In this document: positions 31,454-38,151 of the stretch, piece after piece | Layout: every line of letters starts with the position of its first letter | How positions within the stretch are numbered: the first letter of the stretch is position 1 | NCBI GenBank assembly: GCA_019323235.1 | Contig: JAHWHN010000153.1 | Coordinates: 1 to 38,151, forward strand | Reading direction: 5' to 3' | Length of the DNA stretch: 38,151 nucleotides | Source of the DNA: Candidatus Woesearchaeota archaeon | GTDB taxonomy: Archaea > Nanobdellota > Nanobdellia > Woesearchaeales > JABIAG01 | The notes under the pieces: model-generated | What the model was told of the DNA's origin: nothing | Database searches by the model: none | What the model saw: the letters and a program-made list of their open reading frames with translations, nothing else | Made by a program: the position numbers and the translations under genes

Positions 31454-32878
31454 ATGGATTATAAAAAACTAGGTTTTAAGGCAGGTATTGAAATTCATCA
31501 ACAGTTATCGGGAATAAAGTTATTTTGTGACTGTCCAGCAGATAATGTTAAATTTGAACCAGATAGAAAGGTTGAAAGATATTTAAGAGCGGTTGTTGGT
31601 GAGACTGGAGAGGTTGATGTTGCTGCTGCTCATGAAACTAGTAAAAATAAGAAATTTATCTATGAAGCGAGTTCTAAAGAAACTTGTAATATTGAGTTTG
31701 ATGAAGAACCTCCAAAAAATGTTAATTTAGATCATCTTAAAACGGCAATTTTAGTTTCTAAAATGTTAAATGCTAAAATCGTTGATGAAGTTCAAGTAAT
31801 GAGGAAAATTGTTGTTGATGGAAGTAATGTTTCTGGTTTTCAACGAACTATGTTGGTTGGTTATGATGGATATATTGATACCGAAAAAGGTAAAGTTAAA
31901 ATCCCGGCAGTTTTATTAGAAGAAGAAGCTGCTCAAAAAATTGAAACTACTAAAGATTCTGTTACATATAATCTAGCTAGATTGGGTATTCCTTTATTAG
32001 AAATTTCTACTGATGCTTCTATTAAAGACCCAGAACATGCTAAAGATGTTGCAGCTCATGTTGGAATGGTATTAAGAAGTACTGGTAAAGCTAAAAGAGG
32101 TATTGGTACTATTAGACAAGATGTTAATGTTTCTATTAAAGGTGGTGTAAGAACTGAAATTAAAGGTTTTCAGGACTTAAAATCAATACCTAAAGTAATT
32201 AATAATGAAATTGAAAGACAACTTGGATTAATTGAAGATGCTGTTGAAATGAAAGAAGAAGTTCGTAAAGCAGAACCTGATTTTTCAACTTCATTTTTAA
32301 GACCTATTCCTGGTGCTGCTAGATTGTATCCAGAAACTGATTGTTTACCTATTGCGATTACAAAAGAAATGATTGAAGAAATAGAAATCCCTGAATTAAT
32401 TTCTGAGAAAATTGAAAAGTTAATGGAAACTTATAATATTTCAGAAGTATTGGCTAATGGATTAGCTAAATCTGGCATTAAGTTTTGTGATTATGTTAAA
32501 GAATTTGACAAATTAGAACCTAAATTGATTGCTCAAATATTAATTGATGTTCCTAAGGACATTAAATCTAGATTAAATATTGATTCTAGTTCATTAACTG
32601 AAGATAATTTTAAGGAAGTTTTATCTAAATTAAATAAAGATGAAATTTCTAAAGATTCTGTTGTTGACATATTAGCTTTAATATCAGAAGGAAAAGATGT
32701 TGATTACTCTAAGTTTGAGAAAGCAGATTTATCTGATGTTGAATCTGAGATTAAGAAAATAGTTGAAGAAAAACCAGGTTTGAATGCTGGAGGCTATATG
32801 GGCTTAGTCATGGCGAAGTTCAAAGGTAAAGTTGATGGTGCAACTGCTATGAAGATTCTTAATAAAATTCTAAAATAA
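31454..32878 (+). CDS. gatE: Glu-tRNA(Gln) amidotransferase subunit E lacking GAD domain
   Basis: 474 aa. GatE makes Gln-tRNA(Gln) from Glu-tRNA(Gln) with GatD. GIEIHQQLSGIKLFCDCPAD, the central NVSGFQRT and GVRTEIKGFQDL are GatE-type, distinct from GatB. LRPIPGAARLYPETD follows almost at once (282-296), where GatE normally has a GAD insertion of about 130-150 aa (usual total over 600). The C-terminal tail domain (ends LNAGGYMGLVMAKFKGKVDG) is intact. GatD is not in the window. Confidence 0.9.
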   Translation: MDYKKLGFKAGIEIHQQLSGIKLFCDCPADNVKFEPDRKVERYLRAVVGETGEVDVAAAHETSKNKKFIYEASSKETCNIEFDEEPPKNVNLDHLKTAILVSKMLNAKIVDEVQVMRKIVVDGSNVSGFQRTMLVGYDGYIDTEKGKVKIPAVLLEEEAAQKIETTKDSVTYNLARLGIPLLEISTDASIKDPEHAKDVAAHVGMVLRSTGKAKRGIGTIRQDVNVSIKGGVRTEIKGFQDLKSIPKVINNEIERQLGLIEDAVEMKEEVRKAEPDFSTSFLRPIPGAARLYPETDCLPIAITKEMIEEIEIPELISEKIEKLMETYNISEVLANGLAKSGIKFCDYVKEFDKLEPKLIAQILIDVPKDIKSRLNIDSSSLTEDNFKEVLSKLNKDEISKDSVVDILALISEGKDVDYSKFEKADLSDVESEIKKIVEEKPGLNAGGYMGLVMAKFKGKVDGATAMKILNKILK

Positions 32879-32896
32879 TTAAATAATTAAAAAAAA

Positions 32897-33052
32897 TTAA
32901 GAAAACATTATCAGAACTAATGCAACAAATAAGTATAATATTAATGAAATTGCAGTTAATTTAATTCCGATTTTTGGTAGGATGTGATCAATAATTAAAG
33001 CAATGATTATTAACACTCCCAAGTTTTTTGAAGTTAGCATTTTTTTAGCCAT
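32897..33052 (-). CDS. 51-aa membrane protein
   Basis: The ATG at 33052 opens a 51-aa reading frame with a basic head (MAKKMLTSKN) and two hydrophobic segments, about 11-25 (LGVLIIIALIIDHIL) and 31-50. The composition is unlike random sequence. Convergent with gatE (18-nt gap) and divergent from the gene at 33125. Function unknown. Confidence 0.55.
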   Translation of the reverse strand: MAKKMLTSKNLGVLIIIALIIDHILPKIGIKLTAISLILYLFVALVLIMFS

Positions 33053-33124
33053 AATTTAATTTTAAATTAATAGTATAAATACTTTTTGATTAATTTTATA
33101 AACAGATGTTAATTTGCTAAATAG

Positions 33125-33520
33125 ATGAAGTTTTATATTGACGGCCCTTTTGAGAAAAGTTATGAAATTGCAAATATGTATGAAAAGATTCTGTTTGCAA
33201 ATCATGAATTAGTTAATAATCCAAAAGATAAAAGTATTGAGTCCATAATCAGTTATAAAAAAAATCAATCTGTTGAAATTAATTCAATAATGGATTGTAA
33301 TGTTTTTATACATGTTTCTGATTCAGAATTTTACAATGATACTTTTTATTTAGGATTTGCAATCTGTAAATATATTACTAAGGGAAATCCTTTTATCTAC
33401 GTAATAGGAAATGGAAATTCAGAAAGATATTCTCATCCTGTTGTTAATAGAATAAAAGAAATTAATTTAATTAATTCTTTAGAAAAAATATTAAAAGATT
33501 TCTCAAATAGTAAAGATTAA
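33125..33520 (+). CDS. nucleoside deoxyribosyltransferase-like protein, degenerate
   Basis: 131 aa. MKFYIDGPFEKSYEIANMYE, a later DCNVFIHVSDS and LGFAICKY...PFIYVIGNG match the order of motifs in nucleoside 2-deoxyribosyltransferase-like folds. The position of the catalytic Glu (xxELG) reads FYLG, so catalysis is doubtful. It is similar throughout to the next gene, with which it converges and shares its stop. Confidence 0.55.
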   Translation: MKFYIDGPFEKSYEIANMYEKILFANHELVNNPKDKSIESIISYKKNQSVEINSIMDCNVFIHVSDSEFYNDTFYLGFAICKYITKGNPFIYVIGNGNSERYSHPVVNRIKEINLINSLEKILKDFSNSKD

Positions 33521-33924
33521 TCCTGCATTGCTTTCAAGATTGTTTCTAATTCCCCAACATAATCTGTTGTGATAACTCTTCTTATACAAGGCAGAAAATA
33601 ATATTGAGATTCATTAGCTTTACTCCCCATTACATATATCCTATGAGGCTTTTCATGAGTAGTATTACTACATATAGCAATTCCAAGATCTAAAAATTTT
33701 CTATCACAAAATCCATCTGATATATGAATCAGGTAGTCTGAATCTCTAATTGCAAATAATTCTCCAATTGCTTGATTTAAAGAATTATCTGATTTTGAAT
33801 ATTCATCTGGAAAATCTCTAGACAACCAATCACTAGTAATTTTATGATTGTATTTTTTAATTAAGTCTTGCAACTCTTTGACAATTTTTTTATCTTGTCC
33901 TTTGGCTGATACATAAAATTTCAT
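33517..33924 (-). CDS. nucleoside deoxyribosyltransferase-like protein
   Basis: 135 aa. MKFYVSAKGQDKKIVKELQD with KITSDW, then DSDYLIHISD, FLDLGIAIC and HRIYVMG fits the NDT-like layout (Rossmann-type sheet). The usual ElG of the active site reads DLG, a conservative acid change. It could be a nucleoside-related hydrolase, a nucleotide sensor or a non-enzymatic relative. Paralogous to the gene at 33125. Confidence 0.6.
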   Translation of the reverse strand: MKFYVSAKGQDKKIVKELQDLIKKYNHKITSDWLSRDFPDEYSKSDNSLNQAIGELFAIRDSDYLIHISDGFCDRKFLDLGIAICSNTTHEKPHRIYVMGSKANESQYYFLPCIRRVITTDYVGELETILKAMQD

Positions 33925-33979
33925 TTTTGGGCTAGAAGTAAATAATCATTTATAAAATTAATTCTATATTTTGAAAATA

Positions 33980-34054
33980 CGCGCCCGGAGAGATTTGAAC
34001 TCTCGATTTACACCTTAGGAGGGTGTCGCCTTATCCAGGCTAGGCTACGGGTGC
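33980..34054 (-). tRNA. tRNA-Arg (anticodon CCT)
   Basis: On the minus strand: acceptor 5' GCACCCG and 3' CGGGCGC (one mismatch, A3 with C70), D stem GCCT/AGGC, anticodon stem ACACC/GGTGT with loop CTCCTAA, and T arm GAGAG-TTCAAAT-CTCTC. CCT reads AGG arginine codons. Discriminator G, no encoded CCA, no intron. A20 follows the GG of the D loop, as expected for arginine. Confidence 0.92.
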
Positions 34055-34065
34055 ATTATAAAATT

Positions 34066-34752
34066 TTAAAAGTTTAAACCCTTTTTAAAGTTTTCACTAT
34101 TACCAGGAAAATAGAAATCTAAATGTTTCATAAATTCATTTTTAGAATTTATTTTTTGTTTTTTTGACTTTGTTAAATCATAATTATATAATACTACTTT
34201 ATTTAATTCAGTATCTACTACATAATCAAATAAATCTTGAGGTAAAAGGTAATCATACTTCATTAATTCTGAACAAATAAATCCCAAGTCTCTACACACC
34301 TCAGAACGTATTTTCTCAGGTACAACAGCACTTAATAAGTATGGTAAATGTAACATGTTTGCATTAATTGAATATTGAACATAGTGATGTTCTTGTTTAC
34401 AAACATTTAGAATTCCAGAAGAAGTTATTTCTGGCACTAATATTTTATTTGATAAATCTTCATAACAATCTAAAGTGTTCTCTAACTCATCAGAATTTCT
34501 CAAGATAAGAAGACTATAGATTTGACCATCTTCACAATTATAAACAATTGGTCTATTCTTAGAAAGAATTTTTGACTCTAAAACTTTTCTTATATTAGAG
34601 TTTAATGGAATTAATTTATCTCTAAATAATTCTTTTCTTACAGTGTCACTTCTTAAATCATATACGTCAATTTGATTTTCACTTAATGATTCAGGAGATA
34701 ATCTATACACAACGCTTGGAAAATCTCTAGCGATTTTTAATAATTTATCCAT
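34066..34752 (-). CDS. hypothetical protein, possibly kinase-like and degenerate
   Basis: 228 aa from the ATG at 34752 (an upstream in-frame TTG at 34794 is less likely). HHYVQYSI (122-129) followed by a helical stretch and then YLLPQDLFDYVVD (168-180) and KVVLYNYDLTK (185-195) resembles, in order and spacing, the hinge, catalytic loop (Asp173) and metal loop (Asp192) of a protein-kinase-like C lobe. The usual catalytic-loop His and Asn are absent and no Gly-rich loop is obvious. A tentative structural guess only; I recognise no family. Confidence 0.55.
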   Translation of the reverse strand: MDKLLKIARDFPSVVYRLSPESLSENQIDVYDLRSDTVRKELFRDKLIPLNSNIRKVLESKILSKNRPIVYNCEDGQIYSLLILRNSDELENTLDCYEDLSNKILVPEITSSGILNVCKQEHHYVQYSINANMLHLPYLLSAVVPEKIRSEVCRDLGFICSELMKYDYLLPQDLFDYVVDTELNKVVLYNYDLTKSKKQKINSKNEFMKHLDFYFPGNSENFKKGLNF

Positions 34753-34839
34753 TATCACAAACGTAGATAAGTATTGTTTTTTAAAGATTTTCAAATTAAA
34801 GACAAGATTTTTTAAATAATGCTTGTTTTTTACTAAAAT

Positions 34840-35718
34840 ATGTATAAACTTAAAGAAAATCCAGAAGATTTTATTGTAATAGAAAGAAGTAATGTTGAGA
34901 TTAAAGATGATGGAGAATTTACTTATTTTGTCTTAAAGAAAAAGAATTACAATACTTCTGATGCTATTCAAAGAATTGCGGATACTCTTCGTTATAATTC
35001 TAAAGATATTGGTTTTGCAGGTAATAAAGATAGAAGGGCTATTACTGAACAATTATGTAGTATTAAGAATATTTCAAAAGAAAAATTGGAATCTTTGAAA
35101 TTAAAAGACATTGATATTTTAGTTAAAGGATATGGAGATGAATCAATTAATTTGGGGATGTTAGAAGGGAATTATTTTATAATTAATATTAAAGATATTA
35201 ACTTTAAACCTAAACCAATTACTAAATTTATTAATTATTATGGTCCTCAAAGATTTGGAGATGATAATATTGAAATTGGAAGAAGTATTATTAAGAAAGA
35301 TTTTAAAAATTTGGAAAAATTTAATTTGTCAGTAAATAAGATTAATCAAAGTAGAAGACTTTCAAGAATCTATATTCATGCTTATCAATCTTATTTGTGG
35401 AATAAGTCTGTTGAAAGATTGATTTCTAAAGGTATTGAGGTAGATGAAGTACCTATTGTTGGTTTTGGAACTGAATTTAAGAATGATTCTGTTGAGGAAG
35501 TTTGTAAAGAAGTTCTTAAAGAAGAAGGTATTAAGAAAAGAGATTTTATTATAAGACAATGTCCTGATTTGAGTGCTGAAGGAGATGTTAGAAAAGTATA
35601 TTGTGATGTTTCTGAATTAGAAATTTCAGAATTAGAAAATAATCAAGTAACTGTTAAATTCTTCTTGCCTAAGGGTTGTTATGCAACTGTTTTTATTGAA
35701 CAATTACTTTCCTCCTAG
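34840..35718 (+). CDS. truD: tRNA pseudouridine(13) synthase TruD, shortened
   Basis: 292 aa, against about 350-430 for most TruD. The catalytic motif FAGNKDRRAITEQ contains Asp64; NYYGPQRFGD and RIYIHAYQSYLWNK are the other family signatures, and AEGDVRKVYC is near the end. The segment between the last two signatures, which holds much of the TRUD insertion in longer homologues, is short here. Expected to make pseudouridine 13 in tRNA. Confidence 0.88.
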   Translation: MYKLKENPEDFIVIERSNVEIKDDGEFTYFVLKKKNYNTSDAIQRIADTLRYNSKDIGFAGNKDRRAITEQLCSIKNISKEKLESLKLKDIDILVKGYGDESINLGMLEGNYFIINIKDINFKPKPITKFINYYGPQRFGDDNIEIGRSIIKKDFKNLEKFNLSVNKINQSRRLSRIYIHAYQSYLWNKSVERLISKGIEVDEVPIVGFGTEFKNDSVEEVCKEVLKEEGIKKRDFIIRQCPDLSAEGDVRKVYCDVSELEISELENNQVTVKFFLPKGCYATVFIEQLLSS

Positions 35719-35763
35719 TTGGGATAAGAGAGGTTCTTAAATTTATTTTAATTATTCTTATTT

Positions 35764-36108
35764 ATGGAATATTTAGCAAAATTAAAATTAATTGAAGAAG
35801 TGTTAGAAGATAAAGTATTAGTACCTTTTGAGATTTTTGATAAAATTGAAGAGAGGAATGAAAGAATTTTCGAATATAAAGCTGCAAGATCTAAAGGTTA
35901 TTTGTTTTCTTATGATTTTAATGAAAGAAATAAAGATAGATTGAATATAGATGGTTCTGATTTTGTTGAAATCCCTAGTTCTAAATTAATTGAGTACTTG
36001 AAGATTGGTTGTTATGAATGTTGTGAAGAACATAAAAAACCAAGAGCTGAATGTTGCAGTAATAAAGATTTGGATATATTGATGAAGTATATCTTCGAAA
36101 ATAATTAG
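35764..36108 (+). CDS. small Cys-rich hypothetical protein
   Basis: 114 aa, helical with a Cys cluster near the end: CYECC, then EHKKPRAECC about 10 residues later. Five Cys plus a His may bind zinc or an Fe-S cluster. The first two thirds are charged with no membrane segment. I do not recognise the family. 45 nt after TruD and possibly cotranscribed. Confidence 0.6.
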   Translation: MEYLAKLKLIEEVLEDKVLVPFEIFDKIEERNERIFEYKAARSKGYLFSYDFNERNKDRLNIDGSDFVEIPSSKLIEYLKIGCYECCEEHKKPRAECCSNKDLDILMKYIFENN

Positions 36109-36155
36109 ATTAAATAACAAATATCTTTTTAAAATGTGTTGAAATTATACTTAAA

Positions 36156-37568
36156 ATGAGTAAAGTTACTATTATTGGGGCTGGTTATGTTGGATTGCCA
36201 ACAGCAGCTCATTGGTCTACAGTTCATGACGTTGTTGTATATGATATTATGGCAGATAAAATCCAACTTGCAAATGATGTTATTTCTGGGAAAAAAGACC
36301 AACTCCATATTCATGAGGGTGGTTTAGTTGAGAAATTAAGACAAAATAAAAATAATTTAACCTTCACAACTGATAAAGAAAAAGCTTTAATGAATTCCGA
36401 GTTAATTTTTGTTGCAGCCGGCACTCCCGAGAATAAGAAAGGAAGGGCTAACTTAGAATATGTTGTTGCTGCTGCAAAAGAAATTGGTCAAAATATTAAT
36501 AATAATTGTATTGTTATAAATAAGAGTACTTGTCCTCCTGGAACTGCATATTTAGTAGAGGATACTATTAAAGAAGAATTGAAAAAAAGAAATTTAATTT
36601 TTTGTTATAATGTTTCTGTTGGTTCTTGTCCTGAATTTTTAGCAGAAGGAACTGCTATGAAAAATTTACATAGTCCTGATAGAATTGTTTATGGAAGTGA
36701 TGATGAATCTACTTTAAAATATTTAAGAAATTTTTTTACTGCATTACATCCAATTGATAAATTAGTTGAGATGGATACTGTTTCTGCAGAAGTTACAAAA
36801 TATGTTGCTAATTGTGCTTTAGCTAAAGACATTTCTTTTATGAATCAATTTACAGAATTATTTGATATAATTGGCGCTAATACTGAAAATGTTAGAAGAG
36901 GTATTGTTAAAGATTCTAGATTAGGAAGTTTTTATAGGGCAGGTATGGGATATGGTGGTAGTTGTTTTGGAAAAGATACTAGTGCTATTTATGAATTAGC
37001 TAAAATTTATGGTATTGATTTAAGTATAATTGGAGAAACAATTAATGTTAATAAAGGAATGCCTATAAGATTTCATGAAAAAATAAATTCTCATTTTGGT
37101 GAGACTTATACAAATAATTTAGAAGGTAAAACTTTTGGATTATGGGGCATTGGATTTAAAGCTAATACTGATGATTTAAGAGATTCAAAATCTGTTGAAT
37201 TAGCAAATGATCTAATGGAATGTGGAGCTAAGCTACATATCTTTGATAATATTAGAGGGGCTTTAGATAATTTTCCAAAAGTAGCTAAATTTGAGAATTA
37301 TACAATATGTAAAGATCAATATGACATTCCTGATATTGATGGTTTAATTATTGGTAATGAAGCTGAATTATTTAGATCACCAAATCCATCTAAATTAAAC
37401 ATGAAACATAAAGTTATCTTTGATGGAAAAAATTGTATTTCTGATTATGTGGTTCATAATTTGAAAGAGGAAGGATTTATTTACAAATCAATTGGAAGAG
37501 ATGTTTTAGGAAAACCAGTTGATAAACAAATGTTAATAGATACTTTAAGAGATAAATATATGAGTTAA
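36156..37568 (+). CDS. UDP-glucose/GDP-mannose dehydrogenase family enzyme
   Basis: 470 aa. The NAD-binding GAGYVG is at 8-13, GTPENKKGRANLEYV at 89-103, the substrate region STCPPGT at 124-130, and GYGGSCFGKD has the catalytic Cys270. It probably oxidises a UDP-sugar, such as UDP-glucose to UDP-glucuronate, for surface polysaccharides or glycoproteins. The exact sugar cannot be told. Length fits the animal-type rather than the shorter bacterial enzyme. Confidence 0.88.
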   Translation: MSKVTIIGAGYVGLPTAAHWSTVHDVVVYDIMADKIQLANDVISGKKDQLHIHEGGLVEKLRQNKNNLTFTTDKEKALMNSELIFVAAGTPENKKGRANLEYVVAAAKEIGQNINNNCIVINKSTCPPGTAYLVEDTIKEELKKRNLIFCYNVSVGSCPEFLAEGTAMKNLHSPDRIVYGSDDESTLKYLRNFFTALHPIDKLVEMDTVSAEVTKYVANCALAKDISFMNQFTELFDIIGANTENVRRGIVKDSRLGSFYRAGMGYGGSCFGKDTSAIYELAKIYGIDLSIIGETINVNKGMPIRFHEKINSHFGETYTNNLEGKTFGLWGIGFKANTDDLRDSKSVELANDLMECGAKLHIFDNIRGALDNFPKVAKFENYTICKDQYDIPDIDGLIIGNEAELFRSPNPSKLNMKHKVIFDGKNCISDYVVHNLKEEGFIYKSIGRDVLGKPVDKQMLIDTLRDKYMS

Positions 37569-38151
37569 TTCTTTTTAGCCATTAAATTACCTTTATAGTC
37601 ATCTAAATCTAAGCAGAGATCTAAGTTTGAACAATATTCTTGAGAGATTGGTTCTATTCTTAATAATCTTGCTCCACAACTATTACTCGGAAACCATAAT
37701 GATAATATATTTGAAATACTACATAGATGTTGTCTTATTAAATGCTGCATATAATCCTTCATTAAAATTACATCACCCTCAACTAAATATTCTAAGATTT
37801 CTTCTTTTTTTCTATTATCTAAAAATGGATTATGTTTAAATTCATTTACAAAGTGTGAATCTAAAATAAAACTATCTTTTCTTAGTTCATCATAAACATC
37901 ATTGTTTAATTCTAAACCACCCTCGACTAAATTAGAACTAGGGTTTAATCCATCAATTATTTTTTTAGCTAAAGGAATTTTATATAATGATAATAATACT
38001 TCTCCTGTTGCACTTGGGTCTTGAATGGATAAACATGCAACATCTAAAGGTAATTTTAATAAAATATTTCTATCAAATTCATCATCTAAAGAAATTCTAT
38101 TTCTAAATGCTTCTTTTGGAGTCAATAACGAATATCCATTTTCAATTAAAT
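37565..38151 (-). CDS. partial hypothetical protein, N terminus outside window
   Basis: The frame runs open to the right edge; a TTG at 38125 is the only internal start, so the true start is probably outside. The visible 190 or so residues are soluble and mostly helical with no known motif. A stretch near the middle (FVNEFKHNPFLDNRKKEEIL) is typical of helical repeats but not diagnostic. Shares its stop region TTAA with the dehydrogenase (37565-37568). Confidence 0.5.
   Translation of the reverse strand, partial: LIENGYSLLTPKEAFRNRISLDDEFDRNILLKLPLDVACLSIQDPSATGEVLLSLYKIPLAKKIIDGLNPSSNLVEGGLELNNDVYDELRKDSFILDSHFVNEFKHNPFLDNRKKEEILEYLVEGDVILMKDYMQHLIRQHLCSISNILSLWFPSNSCGARLLRIEPISQEYCSNLDLCLDLDDYKGNLMAKKN

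Noticed and set aside
31454..32878. Reading the amidotransferase as GatB
   Set aside because: IHQQL, the FCDCPAD opening and LRPIPGAARLYPETD are GatE features; GatB lacks them.
1..38151. CRISPR array, insertion sequence, rRNA, replication origin
   Set aside because: No regularly spaced repeats, transposase, rRNA signatures or Orc/Cdc6 with repeats were seen on either strand.

Overview
The window is a compact, AT-rich archaeal chromosome segment. Archaeal markers: thermosome, exosome (Rrp4, Rrp41, Rrp42), proteasome alpha, RNase P Pop5, Rpo12 and Rpo6, KEOPS Pcc1, prefoldin beta, aIF1A, GatE, Cbf5, TruD, archaea/eukaryote-type ribosomal proteins (eL43, eL31, eL39, eS19), and an XPD-type helicase. 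Many genes have a TTTAWATA-like TATA box about 25-30 bp before the ATG and no leader; internal operon genes carry GGAG/GAGG ribosome sites. Low GC, tight packing, many small membrane proteins and shortened enzymes (GatE without its GAD domain, short TruD) suggest a DPANN archaeon, perhaps Woesearchaeota- or Pacearchaeota-like. That placement is inference.

Layout. 1-3000: a partial gene, two small membrane proteins and an XPD-like helicase. 2950-3630: a GC-richer island with a winged-helix-like gene behind repeated TATACTAA sites, then a GC-rich hairpin and a 26-codon ORF. 3768-5032: tRNA-Pro and the operon eL43-Rpo12-Pcc1-prefoldin beta-UPF0147. 5078-11774: RecJ-like DHH nuclease, a lipoprotein, thermosome, DUF357 protein, UMF1-like transporter and Cbf5. 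11859-12852: eS19-eL39-eL31. 13026-17102: a membrane protein, then (all on the minus strand) the exosome superoperon Pop5-PsmA-Rrp4-Rrp41-Rrp42-Rpo6. SBDS, usually between PsmA and Rrp4, is absent. 17267-20053: a gluzincin-like metalloprotein and an MtaB-like tRNA methylthiotransferase between two unknown small genes. 20132-27488: a six-gene Bat/MoxR-like operon. 27597-32878: a bacterial-type glucose-6-phosphate dehydrogenase, aIF1A, a D-lactate-dehydrogenase-like enzyme, a very acidic protein, a PUA protein and GatE. 32897-38151: a 51-aa membrane protein, two convergent nucleoside-deoxyribosyltransferase-like paralogues, tRNA-Arg(CCT), a possible degenerate kinase, TruD, a Cys-rich protein, a UDP-glucose-dehydrogenase-like enzyme and a partial unknown.

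How the parts work together: most of the window is information processing (transcription, RNA decay, tRNA modification, translation, protein folding and turnover). The accessory layer is the envelope-associated MoxR/VWA operon and a few carbon-metabolism genes. The best leads are the TATACTAA operator array with its GC-rich island, a two-copy intergenic dyad/repeat (13.46 and 20.1 kb), the MoxR/VWA operon with unknown membrane partners, Zwf in an archaeon, and the convergent NDT-like pair. No rRNA, CRISPR array, insertion sequence or replication origin was recognised. No gene-free stretch exceeds about 300 bases; the longest (3474-3767) holds the hairpin, the mini-ORF and the tRNA-Pro promoter.
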